From Selenomonadales bacterium (GTDB lineage Bacteria; Bacillota; Negativicutes; Selenomonadales; Selenomonadaceae), in contig CAAGHH010000011.1 in NCBI GenBank assembly GCA_900769615.1, positions 1 through 64,000 on the forward strand: a DNA stretch of 64,000 nt. Direction: 5' to 3'. The first letter of the stretch is position 1; each line of letters begins with the position of its first letter. The position numbers and the translations under genes were made by a program. This document shows, in pieces, positions 1 through 8,678 of the stretch. The notes under the pieces are model-generated. The model saw only the letters and a program-made list of their open reading frames with translations. It searched no databases and had not been told where the DNA came from.

Positions 1-118
1 ATCCAGTGACGAAAGCTGAGTGGAACCACCTGTACCCATACCGAACACAGTAGTTAAGCACTCATACGCCGAAAGTACTTGTCTGGAGACGGGCTGGGAG
101 GATAGGGCGTTGCTGGTT
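1..118 (+). rRNA. rrf: 5S ribosomal RNA
   Basis: The sequence carries the conserved bacterial 5S core: CACCTGTACCCATACCGAAC near 28-47, AGTAGTTAAGC near 50-60, and the GGGAGGATAGGGCG block near 96-109. The 5' CCAG and 3' CTGG ends can pair as the closing helix. The gene begins at or within a base or two of the window edge, so the exact 5' end is uncertain. The 16S and 23S genes presumably lie just upstream, outside the window. Confidence 0.95.
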
Positions 119-123
119 TGATA

Positions 124-156
124 ATGACTAGTCGTTTTGGCTGGTCATTTTTGTTT
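124..156 (+). terminator. terminator of the rRNA operon
   Basis: TGACTAG (about 125-131) can pair with CTGGTCA (141-147, with one G-U pair) around a T-rich loop, followed by a run of T. It sits six bases after the 5S gene, where an intrinsic terminator for the rRNA transcript is expected. Confidence 0.75.
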
Positions 157-170
157 TAAGCAAGGGTAAA

Positions 171-208
171 ATAAAACGAGCTGTAAAATTTGTTTTACAG
201 CTCGTTTT
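171..208 (-). terminator. terminator of the SpeD-like gene
   Basis: A perfect 16-bp inverted repeat with arms 173-188 and 193-208 (AAAACGAGCTGTAAAA and its complement) and a 4-base loop. Read on the - strand it lies directly after the stop codon of the SpeD-like gene and is followed by T-rich sequence, which is the layout of an intrinsic terminator. The A/T-rich stem ends may let it work in both directions. Confidence 0.85.
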
Positions 209-209
209 G

Positions 210-668
210 TTAGTAACGATTGCGGTGAGCTAGAATACGTATAACTTTAGCTCCGGTGTTATGAATACGTCTTAAAGGTGCTACCTTGGTTTTGACTTTA
301 GGTTTCAAATCCTTAGCACTGCCAAAATTGCCTCGTTTTAAAACTGTAGTTTTGGTTTTGTCCGGTTTAAAGAAAGTCCGTATGCTTTGAGCTAGTTTGT
401 CCGGTTCAGCATTTTCCTGACAGAGAAAAATGTCCATAGCAACGTATTTCAGCTCAGGATAGACATGCATAGTAATATGACCTTGATTTAAAATGGCTAC
501 TAATACGAATTGATCATCATTTATTTTTTCGGCAGCAAAGTTTATCATTGTTAGCTGCAATTCTGCAAGCAGTTCCTGTAGAGTTGATTTTATGAGATCA
601 ATATCCGTTAATTTGTTATTTTTACAATTGAACAAATCAGCGGTCAGATGACGGGCTAAAATTTTCAT
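210..668 (-). CDS. SpeD-like protein lacking the pyruvoyl serine (divergent AdoMet decarboxylase homologue)
   Basis: The 152-residue product aligns by eye with short class 1B S-adenosylmethionine decarboxylases. The N-terminus (MKILARHLTADLF) matches the family start, and GHITMHVYPE at 63-72 followed by AMDIFLC at 77-83 matches the core ESHxxIHTxPE...VDVFTC. In active enzymes a Ser after Glu is cleaved and becomes the pyruvoyl cofactor. Here the pair reads Gln62-Gly63, so self-processing should be impossible, although His68 and Cys83 are retained at the expected places. A basic tail of about 40 residues follows (RRIHNTGAKVIRI). The start is supported by AAGGAG upstream of ATG. The gene stands alone, divergent from the MFS gene and ending at its own terminator. 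A canonical speD lies at 51453. Family membership is fairly sure; enzymatic function is doubtful. Confidence 0.8.
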   Translation of the reverse strand: MKILARHLTADLFNCKNNKLTDIDLIKSTLQELLAELQLTMINFAAEKINDDQFVLVAILNQGHITMHVYPELKYVAMDIFLCQENAEPDKLAQSIRTFFKPDKTKTTVLKRGNFGSAKDLKPKVKTKVAPLRRIHNTGAKVIRILAHRNRY

Positions 669-792
669 TAGCTCATTCGCTCCTTTATTATTATGATATT
701 ATTACATATATAAGTATCATTATAATTGATTATGGTGTATTACGTCAAATTTCAACTTGAAATTGCTATTATAAAAAAGGAAAGGTGATTTT

Positions 793-1989
793 ATGAATGG
801 CAGTCCAAATTGGAAAAGAAATACTTTTTTGTTAGCATTTGCCATGATTGGAACATCAGCAAGTTATACGATGCTTATTCCGTTTTTACCATTGTATTTA
901 TTAGATTTGGGAACACCAGCTGAAGCAGTTACTATATGGTCGGGAGCTGTATTTTCCATAACCTTTTTGATAGCAGCTGTTATGGCACCTGTTTGGGGAA
1001 AATTTGCTGATGAATACGGGAAAAAGCGCATGGCAGTAAGAGCGGCTATTGGTCTTACCGTGGCGTATTTTTTAGGTGGTTTGGTAACTTCGCCCTGGGA
1101 GCTTTTAGGAGTAAGAGCCGTGCAAGGGTTTGCTAATGGTTTTTTCCCCGCAGCCCTTTCGATAGCATCTTCACTGGCGCCCAAGAGGCAGATGGGGTAT
1201 GCTTTAGGCGTTGTTCAAACCGGGCAGATTATAGGCACGGTGTTAGGACCTTTAATTGGCGGTATTATTTCCGAAATTGTTGGTATGAGGATGTCGTTTT
1301 TTGTTGCGGCAACATTTTTATTTTTAGTTGTTTTGCTGGTAATTATCTTTGTTGATGAGACAAATGATAACAGCCAAGAGGCTAAAGAAGCTCATACATC
1401 AATTATTGATGATTTTCGCTATGCGATGAGCAATCGGATAGTATTGTTAATGCTTAGTTTAGGACTCATGGTATGCTTAACTAATATGGTGTTACAACCG
1501 GTTATAAGCTTATACGTAGCCCAATTGCAGCATTCATTTGATAGTGTAGCACTTCATTCAGGGATAATTTTCAGTCTTGGTGGTATAGCAGGCATTTTAT
1601 CTACTACTGCCTGGGGGACGTTTGGTCAGCGTAAGGGGTATTTCTTAGTAATAGCTCTAGCCTTTATGGGAGGCGGAATTTGCATACTAGGACAGTTCTT
1701 TGCGGATAGTCTGTTGTCCTTTGGCATATTGCAATTTTTGTTCGGCTTATTTTTTGTTGGAGCTAATCCGGCTATCAGTGCGACTCTGGTCAATGAAACG
1801 TCAGCGGATTTTCGCGGACGAGTATTTGGAATTGCGACTACGGCTAATCAGACCGGTTCAATGTTAGGACCGCTTTTGGGAAGTATTATCAGCACAAGTC
1901 TTGGCATAAAGGCTGTGTTTTTGCTAATAGGACCATTGATTTTGGGCATAGGATTTTATTTATGGAAGCGGTTTGTATGGCTAAAATGA
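793..1989 (+). CDS. MFS transporter, multidrug-efflux type
   Basis: A 398-residue, very hydrophobic protein with about 12 predicted membrane segments. The major-facilitator loop 2-3 signature is visible as GKFADEYGKKRMAVRAA at about residues 74-90, and the antiporter-type motif C region GVVQTGQIIGTVLGPLIGG follows in segment 5. A second family motif, NETSADFRGRVFGIATT, lies before segment 11. This arrangement is typical of proton-coupled drug exporters of the MdtG/YitG/NorA kind. It would act in the inner membrane; the substrate cannot be told from sequence. AAAGGAAAGGTG lies just upstream of the ATG. It is divergent from the SpeD-like gene, and no dedicated regulator lies beside it. Confidence 0.85.
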   Translation: MNGSPNWKRNTFLLAFAMIGTSASYTMLIPFLPLYLLDLGTPAEAVTIWSGAVFSITFLIAAVMAPVWGKFADEYGKKRMAVRAAIGLTVAYFLGGLVTSPWELLGVRAVQGFANGFFPAALSIASSLAPKRQMGYALGVVQTGQIIGTVLGPLIGGIISEIVGMRMSFFVAATFLFLVVLLVIIFVDETNDNSQEAKEAHTSIIDDFRYAMSNRIVLLMLSLGLMVCLTNMVLQPVISLYVAQLQHSFDSVALHSGIIFSLGGIAGILSTTAWGTFGQRKGYFLVIALAFMGGGICILGQFFADSLLSFGILQFLFGLFFVGANPAISATLVNETSADFRGRVFGIATTANQTGSMLGPLLGSIISTSLGIKAVFLLIGPLILGIGFYLWKRFVWLK

Positions 1990-1998
1990 ATAGTAAAG

Positions 1999-2027
1999 TT
2001 GCATTTACTACTGAACTATGGTAGAAT
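1999..2027 (+). promoter_or_regulatory. sigma-A promoter of the valS T-box transcript
   Basis: TTGCAT (1999-2004) and TAGAAT (2022-2027) are separated by exactly 17 bases, placing the transcript start near 2034, immediately before the T-box leader. Confidence 0.75.
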
Positions 2028-2034
2028 AGCGCCA

Positions 2035-2274
2035 TAATCTTATTGTAGATAGATGCGATGATGGAGAGGAGTACATGATTGGGTCACGCTAGCGAAAAGA
2101 CGGTAGGTGCAAGTCTTGGTGGCAGATTATGGAAGGTAGCTTCGGAGCTTTTTAACTGAAACTTAGTAAGTTAAAACGTATAGCTGCGTTAAAGTTTGGA
2201 GTCGCTTTTTAGCGAGAAGATTGGTGGTACCACGAAAGCAAGCGCTTTCGTCCTTTTGGACGGGGCGCTTTTTA
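2035..2274 (+). promoter_or_regulatory. T-box leader (tRNA-Val-responsive) with terminator/antiterminator
   Basis: The conserved T-box sequence GGTGGTACCACG is at 2223-2234. Its UGGU would pair with the uncharged acceptor end of tRNA-Val, and N = U fits a discriminator A. Stem I landmarks appear as the purine-rich GATGGAGAGGAGTA near 2057-2070. A competing intrinsic terminator lies at about 2240-2274 (AAGCGCTTTCGTCC pairing with GGACGGGGCGCTT, then T's). Small hairpins lie between. I could not assign the valine specifier codon with certainty. Amino-acid specificity is inferred from the downstream valS. High uncharged tRNA-Val should allow read-through. Confidence 0.92.
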
Positions 2275-2301
2275 TATTGCTGATAATTTAGGAGGATTAA
2301 C

Positions 2302-4977
2302 ATGGCTGAAAATCAAGAACAGGGCAATATACCTAAGGTATATGATCCGCAATCATTTGAAAAAAAATGGTATAAGTTTTGGGAAGAAAATAAATTTTTC
2401 CATGAGGAAGTAGATAAAAACAAGAAACCGTATAGCATGGTTATACCGCCACCAAATGTTACGGGTCAGCTTCACATGGGACATGCGCTGGATAATACGT
2501 TACAGGATATATTGATTCGCTATCATCGTATGCAAGGCTTTAATACAGTATGGATTCCTGGCTGTGACCATGCTGGTATTGCTACACAGGCAAAGGTTGA
2601 AGGTGCTTTGCGTGAGGAAGGCAAGACGCGTTATGATCTTGGTCGTGATAAATTTTTGGAACGGGTCTGGGATTGGAAGGAAAAATTTGGCAATCGCATA
2701 ATGTATCAGCTGCGTACACTTGGTTCTTCCTGCGATTGGGATCGGCAGCGTTTTACGATGGATGAAGGCTGCTCCAAGGCCGTACGGGAAGTTTTTGTCA
2801 GTTTGTATGAAAAAGGACTTATCTATCAGGGAACGCGTATTACCAACTGGTGCCCGCGTTGTAACACGGCTATTTCAGATATTGAAGTCGAGCATGAAAA
2901 TGAAAATGGTCATCTGTGGCATTTGCGTTATCAAGTGGAAGGAACGGCTAAATACGTTGAAATTGCAACGACGCGTCCGGAGACGATGTTTGGTGATACT
3001 GGTGTAGCAGTGCATCCAGACGATGAACGTTATAAGGATTTGGTCGGTAAAACGCTGATTTTGCCGATAGTAAATCGTCGGATACCGTTATTTGCTGATG
3101 AATATGTTGATAAAAATTTTGGTACAGGTGCCGTAAAGGTTACTCCGGCGCATGATCCAAACGACTTTGAGATGGGGTTGCGTCATAATTTAGAGCAGAT
3201 TAAGGTCATTGAGAACAATGGTACTATGGGTGAAGGTGCTGGCAAATATAAGGGCATGGATCGCTATGAATGCCGCAAGGCATTGGTAAAAGAGCTTGAT
3301 GAGCTTGGTGTACTGGTGTCGGTTGAAGAGCATGAGCATGCTGTCGGTCATTGTTCCCGCTGTCATAGTACCATTGAGCCATTAGTTTCTAAGCAGTGGT
3401 TTGTCAAAATGGAATCATTAGCTAAACCAGCAATTGAAGCTGTAAAGGATGGCCGGATTCAGTTTGTACCGGAAAGATTTACCAAGACTTATATTCAGTG
3501 GCTCGATAATATTCGTGACTGGTGTATTTCACGGCAGCTGTGGTGGGGACATCGTATACCAGCTTGGTATTGCGATGACTGCGGCAAGACCAGTGTCTCA
3601 AGAGCGGATCTTGAGACTTGTCCGCATTGTGGCAGCAAACATATTCATCAGGATGAAGATGTATTGGATACTTGGTTTTCATCAGGACTGTGGCCATTTG
3701 AAACGATGGGCTGGCCAGAGCAGACGGAAGAGTTAAAGCAATTTTATCCGACTGCTACGCTCGTAACGGGTTATGATATCATATTCTTCTGGGTTGCTCG
3801 TATGGTTATGATGGGCTTGGAATTTGGCAAGGATATTCCTTTCCGGCATGTATTCATTCACGGTCTGGTTAGAGATAGTCAGGGTCGCAAGATGTCCAAG
3901 TCGCTTGGTAATGGTATCGATCCAGTAGAAGTAGTAGAAAAATACGGTGCTGATACCTTGAGGTTTATGCTTATCACCGGCAATACACCAGGCAATGATA
4001 TGCGTTTTTATTGGGAACGCGTTGAATCAGCCCGTAATTTTGCCAATAAGATTTGGAATGCTTCCCGCTATATGCTGATGAATATTGAGGAAGGTTTTGC
4101 TAAGGATTTCCAGCCAGAAGCTGCTGATTTTACGTTAGCTGATAGATGGATACTTTCGCGTTATGCTCGCACGGTACGTGATGTTACCAATAACATTGAT
4201 AAATTTGAACTTGGTGAAGCAGCACGGATGATTTACGAATTTATTTGGAATGAATTCTGTGACTGGTATATCGAGCTAACTAAGGCACGCCTTTATGATA
4301 AAGAAAATGCACGAGCTAGAAATACCGCGCTTTGGGTACTGTCGCAGGTGCTTGATGGTACGCTTAGATTGCTGCATCCGTTTATGCCATTCCTGACAGA
4401 AGAAATTTGGCAAAAAGTTCCGCATGATGAAGCTGTTAAAAGCATCATGATTTCGCAGTGGCCAAAAGCCGACAGCGCAGCTATTGATGACGAAATCGAA
4501 GCTAGCATGACGGCTATCATGGAAACAATTAAATCTGTTCGCAATATGCGAGCTGAAGTTGGTGCTGCTCCAAGCAAAAAGAGTGAAGTTATCTTAAGCT
4601 TTAAGGAAGAAAAATTACAGACAGTATTTGCTGAAAATGAAAGCTATCTAGACAAATTAGCTGCGGCTGAACCAGTCACTATTTTAGCTAGTGATGCTGC
4701 TAAGCCAGAAAATGCTATGACTGGAGTAGTAAATGGTGTAGAAATATATCTGCCCCTTAAAGGTCTTATTGATGTAGAAAAAGAAACAGCCCGTCTGAGT
4801 AAAGAGCTCGAGAAGCTGGAAAAAGAAATTAAGCGCTTAAATGGCAAATTAAATAACGAAGGTTTCCTCAAAAAAGCTCCAGAACAGGTCGTAGCTGGTG
4901 AAAAAGCCAAATTAGCTGATTATGAAGAAAAGAAAAAATCAGTAGAAGGGCGCATTAGCGATCTTGCTAAAATTTGA
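2302..4977 (+). CDS. valS: valyl-tRNA synthetase
   Basis: Class I aminoacyl-tRNA synthetase that charges tRNA-Val with valine in the cytosol. The 891-residue length is normal for bacterial ValRS. The HIGH-type motif HMGH is at 58-61 after PPPNVTGQL, and KMSKS is at 530-534. An editing (CP1) domain lies between them, with metal-binding-type CxxC pairs (WCPRCN, HCSRCH, YCDDCG, CPHCG). The anticodon-binding domain follows, and a C-terminal coiled-coil arm rich in Glu/Lys begins at about 820. AGGAGG lies about 6 bases before the ATG. It is controlled by the T-box leader just upstream. The stop codon is 14 bases before the folC start, suggesting co-transcription. Confidence 0.98.
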   Translation: MAENQEQGNIPKVYDPQSFEKKWYKFWEENKFFHEEVDKNKKPYSMVIPPPNVTGQLHMGHALDNTLQDILIRYHRMQGFNTVWIPGCDHAGIATQAKVEGALREEGKTRYDLGRDKFLERVWDWKEKFGNRIMYQLRTLGSSCDWDRQRFTMDEGCSKAVREVFVSLYEKGLIYQGTRITNWCPRCNTAISDIEVEHENENGHLWHLRYQVEGTAKYVEIATTRPETMFGDTGVAVHPDDERYKDLVGKTLILPIVNRRIPLFADEYVDKNFGTGAVKVTPAHDPNDFEMGLRHNLEQIKVIENNGTMGEGAGKYKGMDRYECRKALVKELDELGVLVSVEEHEHAVGHCSRCHSTIEPLVSKQWFVKMESLAKPAIEAVKDGRIQFVPERFTKTYIQWLDNIRDWCISRQLWWGHRIPAWYCDDCGKTSVSRADLETCPHCGSKHIHQDEDVLDTWFSSGLWPFETMGWPEQTEELKQFYPTATLVTGYDIIFFWVARMVMMGLEFGKDIPFRHVFIHGLVRDSQGRKMSKSLGNGIDPVEVVEKYGADTLRFMLITGNTPGNDMRFYWERVESARNFANKIWNASRYMLMNIEEGFAKDFQPEAADFTLADRWILSRYARTVRDVTNNIDKFELGEAARMIYEFIWNEFCDWYIELTKARLYDKENARARNTALWVLSQVLDGTLRLLHPFMPFLTEEIWQKVPHDEAVKSIMISQWPKADSAAIDDEIEASMTAIMETIKSVRNMRAEVGAAPSKKSEVILSFKEEKLQTVFAENESYLDKLAAAEPVTILASDAAKPENAMTGVVNGVEIYLPLKGLIDVEKETARLSKELEKLEKEIKRLNGKLNNEGFLKKAPEQVVAGEKAKLADYEEKKKSVEGRISDLAKI

Positions 4978-4991
4978 TAGGAGCGACAAGC

Positions 4992-6296
4992 ATGAATTAT
5001 CAGGAAGCTTTAGCTTACCTTGAAGGACTGAATATATTTGGCATCAAGTTGGGGCTTAGTCGTATCGAAAGGCTGTTAGAGCTTTTAAAATTGCCCCAAA
5101 ATCAATATCGAACGATTCATGTGACTGGCAGCAATGGCAAAGGCTCAGTGTCGGTGATGCTTACGGGGATATTAATTCGTTCAGGGTTACATACGGGCTT
5201 TTACAGCTCACCACATTTAGTATCATATACTGAAAGAATACAAGTAGATGGTCAGCCAATAAGCGAGCAGGCTTTTGCGGATTGTTTATTAGCAGTAAAA
5301 GCTGCGATTGACCAAATGCTAGCTGAAGGCGATGAATGTCCGACGCAATTTGAAGTTTTAACAGCGATGGCCTTTTATTACTTTGCTTTGCGCAAGGTTG
5401 AATATGCGGTTATTGAAGTAGGTCTTGGCGGTCTTTTGGATTCGACCAATGTCATTACGCCAGAGGTGTCAGTAATAACCAATGTTACTATGGAACACGC
5501 TGATCGTTGTGGCGGAACCTTGGCTGGTATTGCTAAACATAAAGCTGGTATAATAAAAGATGGGGTTCCGGTAGTTACCGCGGCAACAGGGGAGCCACTA
5601 GCTATTATTCGGCAGACTGCTGAAGCTAAAAATGCGGATATTTTCGTTGCGGGTGAAGACTTTAAGGCGCAGTTTGTAAAAAGCGATAGTCATTTTCAGC
5701 AAATAGATTTTAATTCTGAATTGCTAGGAGTAATGAAGGAACCTTATAAATTGCATCTTTTAGGATTGCATCAAGTAGAAAATAGTTCACTAGCGGTTAT
5801 GGCTGCCCAGCTCATACATAATATTGATGAACGAGTAAATGAAAAGACTATTCGGGAGGCTTTAGAACTCGTTACCTGGCCAGCTAGATTTGAACGAATT
5901 GATGTTGCTGGGCAGACGGTGCTGATTGATGGTGCGCATAATCCAGCTGGTATGAAGGTTTTACGGGGCAGTCTTGATGAGTATTTTAAGGATCAGCCAA
6001 GAGTTTTTTTGTTGGGAATCCTCAAAGATAAAGATATCGATAACATGTTAAGTATTTTGCTTAGACCAAGTGATGTCGTTGTCGTTACTGTTCCCCATTC
6101 AACGCGGGCTTCATCAGCGGATATTTTGGCTGACAAGGTACGAGCTTATACTGATAAGGTTGAAGCGATAGCTGATAATAAGGCTGCCTTGAAACGGGCT
6201 ATGGAACTAGCCAAAGGAGAGAAGCTTTTAATAATGGCCGGTTCGCTATACTTAGTAGGTGGTGTGCGCCAATTGCTTTTAAAGCGGGAGGATTGA
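4992..6296 (+). CDS. folC: folylpolyglutamate synthase / dihydrofolate synthase
   Basis: Mur-ligase-family enzyme that adds glutamate to dihydropteroate or folates using ATP. The product has 434 residues from the ATG at 4992, preferred because GGAG of ATAGGAGCG lies about ten bases upstream; an in-frame TTG at 4974 overlaps the valS stop and has no ribosome site. The ATP loop TGSNGKGS is at 45-52, with TQFEVLTAMAF and EVGLGGLLDSTN further on. The Mur-type DGAHNPAGM motif opens the C-terminal domain, where MAGSLYLVG marks the end. It follows valS by 14 bases, as in many Firmicutes, and the next gene starts 6 bases after its stop. Confidence 0.95.
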   Translation: MNYQEALAYLEGLNIFGIKLGLSRIERLLELLKLPQNQYRTIHVTGSNGKGSVSVMLTGILIRSGLHTGFYSSPHLVSYTERIQVDGQPISEQAFADCLLAVKAAIDQMLAEGDECPTQFEVLTAMAFYYFALRKVEYAVIEVGLGGLLDSTNVITPEVSVITNVTMEHADRCGGTLAGIAKHKAGIIKDGVPVVTAATGEPLAIIRQTAEAKNADIFVAGEDFKAQFVKSDSHFQQIDFNSELLGVMKEPYKLHLLGLHQVENSSLAVMAAQLIHNIDERVNEKTIREALELVTWPARFERIDVAGQTVLIDGAHNPAGMKVLRGSLDEYFKDQPRVFLLGILKDKDIDNMLSILLRPSDVVVVTVPHSTRASSADILADKVRAYTDKVEAIADNKAALKRAMELAKGEKLLIMAGSLYLVGGVRQLLLKRED

Positions 6297-6302
6297 TTAT
6301 TC

Positions 6303-7754
6303 ATGTCAACTACGGATATGGCACAGAAAGCTGAGCAAAAAGAGTTCTTTCGCCGCAGGCGTGAGGTGACACGCCAAAATTGGCAAAAACGACTGAAAAA
6401 ATGGACGTGGTATACTGTTTTAGCTGAAGTTTTTTTAGTGGCATTATGGCCAGCAGGAGCTACTATAGCCCTGCTGGCTGGTGTGTTGCTGACTTTAGTG
6501 CGGTTTAAACTAGATAAAGAGTTTAAGTTTCGTCATTTACCTTTGGATACACCAGCTTTGCTGTTTGTAGTAATAAGTGCACTATCTATATTATCCTCCC
6601 CCGATAGAGGATTTAGCTTTTATAACTGGTATAATCTAGTTGGTGTATATGTCTTGACTTATTTGCTGATTGGACAAAATCTGCGGGAGAAAAGAGAGGT
6701 TAAACAGCTGCTTTTAGCATTAGGATCAGCTTGTATAATTGTTTTACTGTATGGTTTTTATCAGTTTATGTTTGGCATTGACATAAGTGCTATGAAATGG
6801 GTTGACGGTGAAGCGTTTCCAGAGCTTCGCAAAAGAGTTTTTTCTACATGGGAGAATCCAAATATTTTAGCAGGTTATCTTGATGCTATGATTTGTTTAG
6901 GATTTGGTTTGTTTGTAAAAGCTGAAACTAAAAATCAAAGAATCATATTGGGCGGAATAATGTTAGCAATGGCTGCCTGCCTGGCTATGACGTATGCCCG
7001 TGGTGCGTGCCTGGTAATAGCAATTATTTTTGCTGGTTATGGCATGATTAAGGATTGGCGGGTGCTTATAGCTTGTATAGTGATAGGCGGAGGGCTGCTG
7101 CTAGCGGATCCGATTCTGTATGAACGCTTGACATCAATATTTACCAAGGTAGATACATCTGCTGAAATGCGGCTGGCTTTTTGGGAAAGTACCATTGCGA
7201 TGATACAGGATCATCCATTGCTTGGCATCGGCTGGGGAGCATACTGGATGGTGTACCCTGAATATGATTTTTATTTACAGGGTGCCGATATAATGATTGT
7301 TCATGCGCATAATCTTTATTTAAATTATGCGGCCGAGATAGGTATTCCAGGAGCGATAACCTTTTTCTGGTTCTTTTTTGGTACTATGTGGCAGGCTGGC
7401 CGGCAAAATTTTTTAGCAGAAGCTGCTGACAAAACAAATGAGCAAAGTCCGTTTGCTTTAAAAAAAGAAGCTGCTGCTGATGCTGAGCTGCAACAAATAG
7501 ATAATGATTTTAAGCGTTTAAAAGTCAAGCTTTCCGTTTGGCGAGAGTTTTTAACCTGGCCTGACTATAGGCTGCTGAATGGAATGTCATTAGGAATTAG
7601 CTTGGCGGTGCTTTCAATAGCACTAAATGGCTTTACTGATGACTTGCTGTTTAATATACCATCATCGATGTTTTTATGGATGTTAGCTGGTATAGTAGGG
7701 GCTTTGACACGGTTTAACGACGAAGAAAGGCAAGACAATGAAAGGACAGACTAA
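6303..7754 (+). CDS. O-antigen ligase / polymerase family membrane protein
   Basis: A 483-residue polytopic inner-membrane protein with about ten hydrophobic segments after a strongly basic N-terminus (RRRREVTRQNWQKRLKKW). It carries Wzy_C/WaaL-family features: WENPNILAGYL in the middle, YARGACL, then HPLLGIGWGAYW leading into the long periplasmic loop and VHAHNLYLNYAAEIGIPG. Those motifs are typical of proteins that transfer or polymerise undecaprenyl-linked glycans. A cytoplasmic-looking charged insertion rich in Ala/Glu lies before the last segments. The exact reaction (ligase or polymerase) and glycan are unknown. It ends 17 bases inside rex, so the two are translationally linked. It supports an organism with an outer membrane or complex surface glycan. 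Confidence 0.8.
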   Translation: MSTTDMAQKAEQKEFFRRRREVTRQNWQKRLKKWTWYTVLAEVFLVALWPAGATIALLAGVLLTLVRFKLDKEFKFRHLPLDTPALLFVVISALSILSSPDRGFSFYNWYNLVGVYVLTYLLIGQNLREKREVKQLLLALGSACIIVLLYGFYQFMFGIDISAMKWVDGEAFPELRKRVFSTWENPNILAGYLDAMICLGFGLFVKAETKNQRIILGGIMLAMAACLAMTYARGACLVIAIIFAGYGMIKDWRVLIACIVIGGGLLLADPILYERLTSIFTKVDTSAEMRLAFWESTIAMIQDHPLLGIGWGAYWMVYPEYDFYLQGADIMIVHAHNLYLNYAAEIGIPGAITFFWFFFGTMWQAGRQNFLAEAADKTNEQSPFALKKEAAADAELQQIDNDFKRLKVKLSVWREFLTWPDYRLLNGMSLGISLAVLSIALNGFTDDLLFNIPSSMFLWMLAGIVGALTRFNDEERQDNERTD

Positions 7755-8367
7755 TATTTCCAAGGCAACTATTGATCGCTTGCCCTTATATTTTCGAACC
7801 TTGCGGATGGCTCAGGATGAAGGCATCGACATAATATCATCAGATGAACTAGGCAGGCGTTTGGGAATTACTCCGGAACAGATTCGCAAGGATCTAGCTT
7901 CATTTGGTCAATTTGGCAAAAAGGGCGTTGGCTATTATGTAAATGAGCTGAAGCGAAATGTTGGAGTCATATTAGGGCTGAATAATCATTGGAATATTGC
8001 TATCATTGGCATTGGTCATTTAGGCGCTGCTTTGGCTAATTTTCATAACTTTGTTACTCTGGGCTTTAATTTGGTGGCTCTTTTTGATCAGGACCCTAAT
8101 GTGATAGGTACTACCGTAAATCATGTAAAGGTGGAAGATATTCGCAATTTACAACAGATTGTTCATGAGCGAAATATTCATATAGGTATTATTGCCGTAC
8201 CGTCAGCTTTTGCTCAGGGGGTTGCGGATAAATTAGTCGCGGCTGGTGTAAAAGGTATTTGGAATTTTGCGCCAATAAAAATGGAAGTGCCGGAAGCTAT
8301 GCATATAGTGAATGAAGATTTATCGATTGGTCTTAGTAGTTTGTCGTATCATATCACTAGAAAATGA
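7738..8367 (+). CDS. rex: redox-sensing transcriptional repressor Rex
   Basis: DNA-binding protein that senses NADH/NAD+ and represses fermentation and respiration genes when NADH is low. The 209-residue length is typical. The winged-helix N-terminus includes LPLYFRTLRMAQDEG, SSDELGRRLGITPEQIRKDLA and the conserved FGQFGKKGVGYYV. The Rossmann nucleotide-binding motif IIGIGHLGAAL begins the C-terminal domain, with DQDP after the second strand and WNFAPIKMEVPE near the end. The ATG lies inside the preceding gene, with GAAAGG upstream. It sits directly before a fermentation gene block whose first promoter region holds a TTGTT/AACAA inverted repeat, a possible target. Confidence 0.97.
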   Translation: MKGQTNISKATIDRLPLYFRTLRMAQDEGIDIISSDELGRRLGITPEQIRKDLASFGQFGKKGVGYYVNELKRNVGVILGLNNHWNIAIIGIGHLGAALANFHNFVTLGFNLVALFDQDPNVIGTTVNHVKVEDIRNLQQIVHERNIHIGIIAVPSAFAQGVADKLVAAGVKGIWNFAPIKMEVPEAMHIVNEDLSIGLSSLSYHITRK

Positions 8368-8440
8368 GCGAAAAATTTAATTAATAATTGACTGTTTGGC
8401 TATGATTTTTGCTTGAAAAAATCATTGTTAAAATCACTTA

Positions 8441-8476
8441 AACCCTTGTCAAGTCTGACTTGACGAGGGTTTTATT
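8441..8476 (+). terminator. intrinsic terminator after rex
   Basis: AACCCTTGTCAAG pairs with CTTGACGAGGGTT around a short TCTGA loop, followed by TTTATTT. It closes the valS-folC-ligase-rex transcript and separates it from the propionate genes. Confidence 0.92.
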
Positions 8477-8491
8477 TCGTGCTATCCTAAG

Positions 8492-8533
8492 TCATAGAGT
8501 ATAATTGTTTATTAATGAAACAATAGTCTATGA
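8492..8533. promoter_or_regulatory. nested inverted repeat, possible Rex operator
   Basis: An inner inverted repeat ATTGTTT-N7-AAACAAT spans 8504-8524 and is enclosed by outer arms TCATAGA (8492-8498) and TCTATGA (8527-8533). The inner core TTGTT-N9-AACAA resembles the clostridial Rex consensus TTGTTAA-N4-TTAACAA, but is one base longer and lacks the inner TTAA match. It lies between rex and the CoA-transferase gene. The repeat is certain; binding by Rex is inference. The rest of the 311-base gap (8368-8678) holds the rex terminator and AT-rich leader, with no other clear element. Confidence 0.5.
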
Positions 8534-8678
8534 TTATAAATAATCGTAACGATAACCGTTTGTTATACTTCCACGGTCACGATTAAATCGTAGCAATGAC
8601 TTCAAAAGACGATAGATGATTGTACAGTTGTATAAAATGCTGTCGGAACTGAATGACAGTTATGAGGGAGGTTTTTCC

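Noticed and set aside
2720..3007. 95-residue + strand frame inside valS and similar internal frames at 3449 and 10829
   Set aside because: They are fully inside well-supported genes in another frame, lack ribosome sites and show no recognisable domains.
8616..8678. Earlier in-frame ATG for the CoA-transferase (21 extra residues)
   Set aside because: No ribosome site precedes it, while GAGGGAGG precedes the ATG at 8679, and family members begin there.
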